Shown here: one piece after another, positions 63,741 through 64,000 of the stretch
How positions within the stretch are numbered: position 1 is the first letter of the stretch
Layout: the number at the start of each line of letters is the position of its first letter
NCBI RefSeq assembly: GCF_001625305.1
Contig: NW_017804098.1
Span: forward strand, 510,496 to 574,495
Source of the DNA: Branchiostoma belcheri
Taxonomy: Eukaryota > Chordata > Leptocardii > Amphioxiformes > Branchiostomatidae
Direction of reading: 5' to 3'
Length of the DNA: 64,000 bases
Translations under genes and position numbers: made by a program
The notes under the pieces: generated by a model
What the model saw: only the letters and a program-made list of their open reading frames with translations
Databases searched by the model: none
What the model was told of the DNA's origin: nothing

Positions 63741-64000
63741 GTAGGTAGTAGATCATGGCATGCAGGTGTCAAGGCTTCATTATAAGATCAATAAACTATA
63801 CTGTTCTTTAAAATTCTTGCTGTTGTGAAAATAATAGTAGCCATTGGTTAATTCTTAATGCTACCTACTCTGGAGAGCTTTGTCCTTTCTCTGCATATTA
63901 TTGTAGATAATACAGTGTGGGTAATAGAAAGATCTATCTGTTCCTTATAAAGTCAAATATTGCTGACTGAATTGTGAGATTCGCTTTTATTGTGTGACAG

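Overview
The window is genomic DNA from a multicellular animal: long AT-rich introns, GT/AG splice sites, no operons and many decayed short repeats. The gene content (an APP-family gene, a beta-hexosaminidase, GLYAT-like acyltransferases, LRR membrane proteins, alpha-COP) together with short-interspersed and Penelope-type repeats fits an invertebrate deuterostome. My best guess is a cephalochordate (amphioxus, Branchiostoma); that is inference from gene style and repeats, not from a database search.

Layout. 1-8440: non-coding, with dispersed repeats at the left edge. 8534-33609 (+): a complete 19-exon amyloid-precursor-protein-like gene whose exons join in frame to 824 codons plus stop. 33610-37033: its 3'UTR and spacer. 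37034-42468 (-): a 13-exon lysosomal-type beta-hexosaminidase with a predicted membrane anchor and one apparent 1-nt frameshift. 43213-44348: a 5'-truncated Penelope-like retroelement with a GIY-YIG domain, a 17-bp target duplication, inverted ends and a hammerhead ribozyme. 44614-52980: a tandem segmental duplication holding two glycine-N-acyltransferase-like genes (A 45028-47992; B 49729-52111). 53092-54640 and 55886-57688 (-): two divergent paralogous LRR-EGF-TM receptors. 59452-63740 (+): the first ten exons of coatomer subunit alpha (COPA), running off the right edge.

The genes are independent rather than a pathway. APP-like and the LRR proteins are single-pass surface proteins; hexosaminidase acts in lysosome or Golgi; alpha-COP coats Golgi vesicles; GLYAT-like enzymes conjugate acyl-CoAs.

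The most notable biology is in the APP-like gene. It carries an EGF module in the slot where vertebrate APP/APLP2 carry the Kunitz exon. It has lost the copper-binding histidines, one E1 disulfide and the basic heparin loop. Its stalk is built from a run of phase 1-1 exons. Second are the ribozyme-bearing Penelope insertion and the GLYAT duplication, which shows gene conversion, an empty-site control for a TIR element and a relic of a deleted LRR gene. Splice junctions were placed by eye from phase and homology; none has transcript support here.
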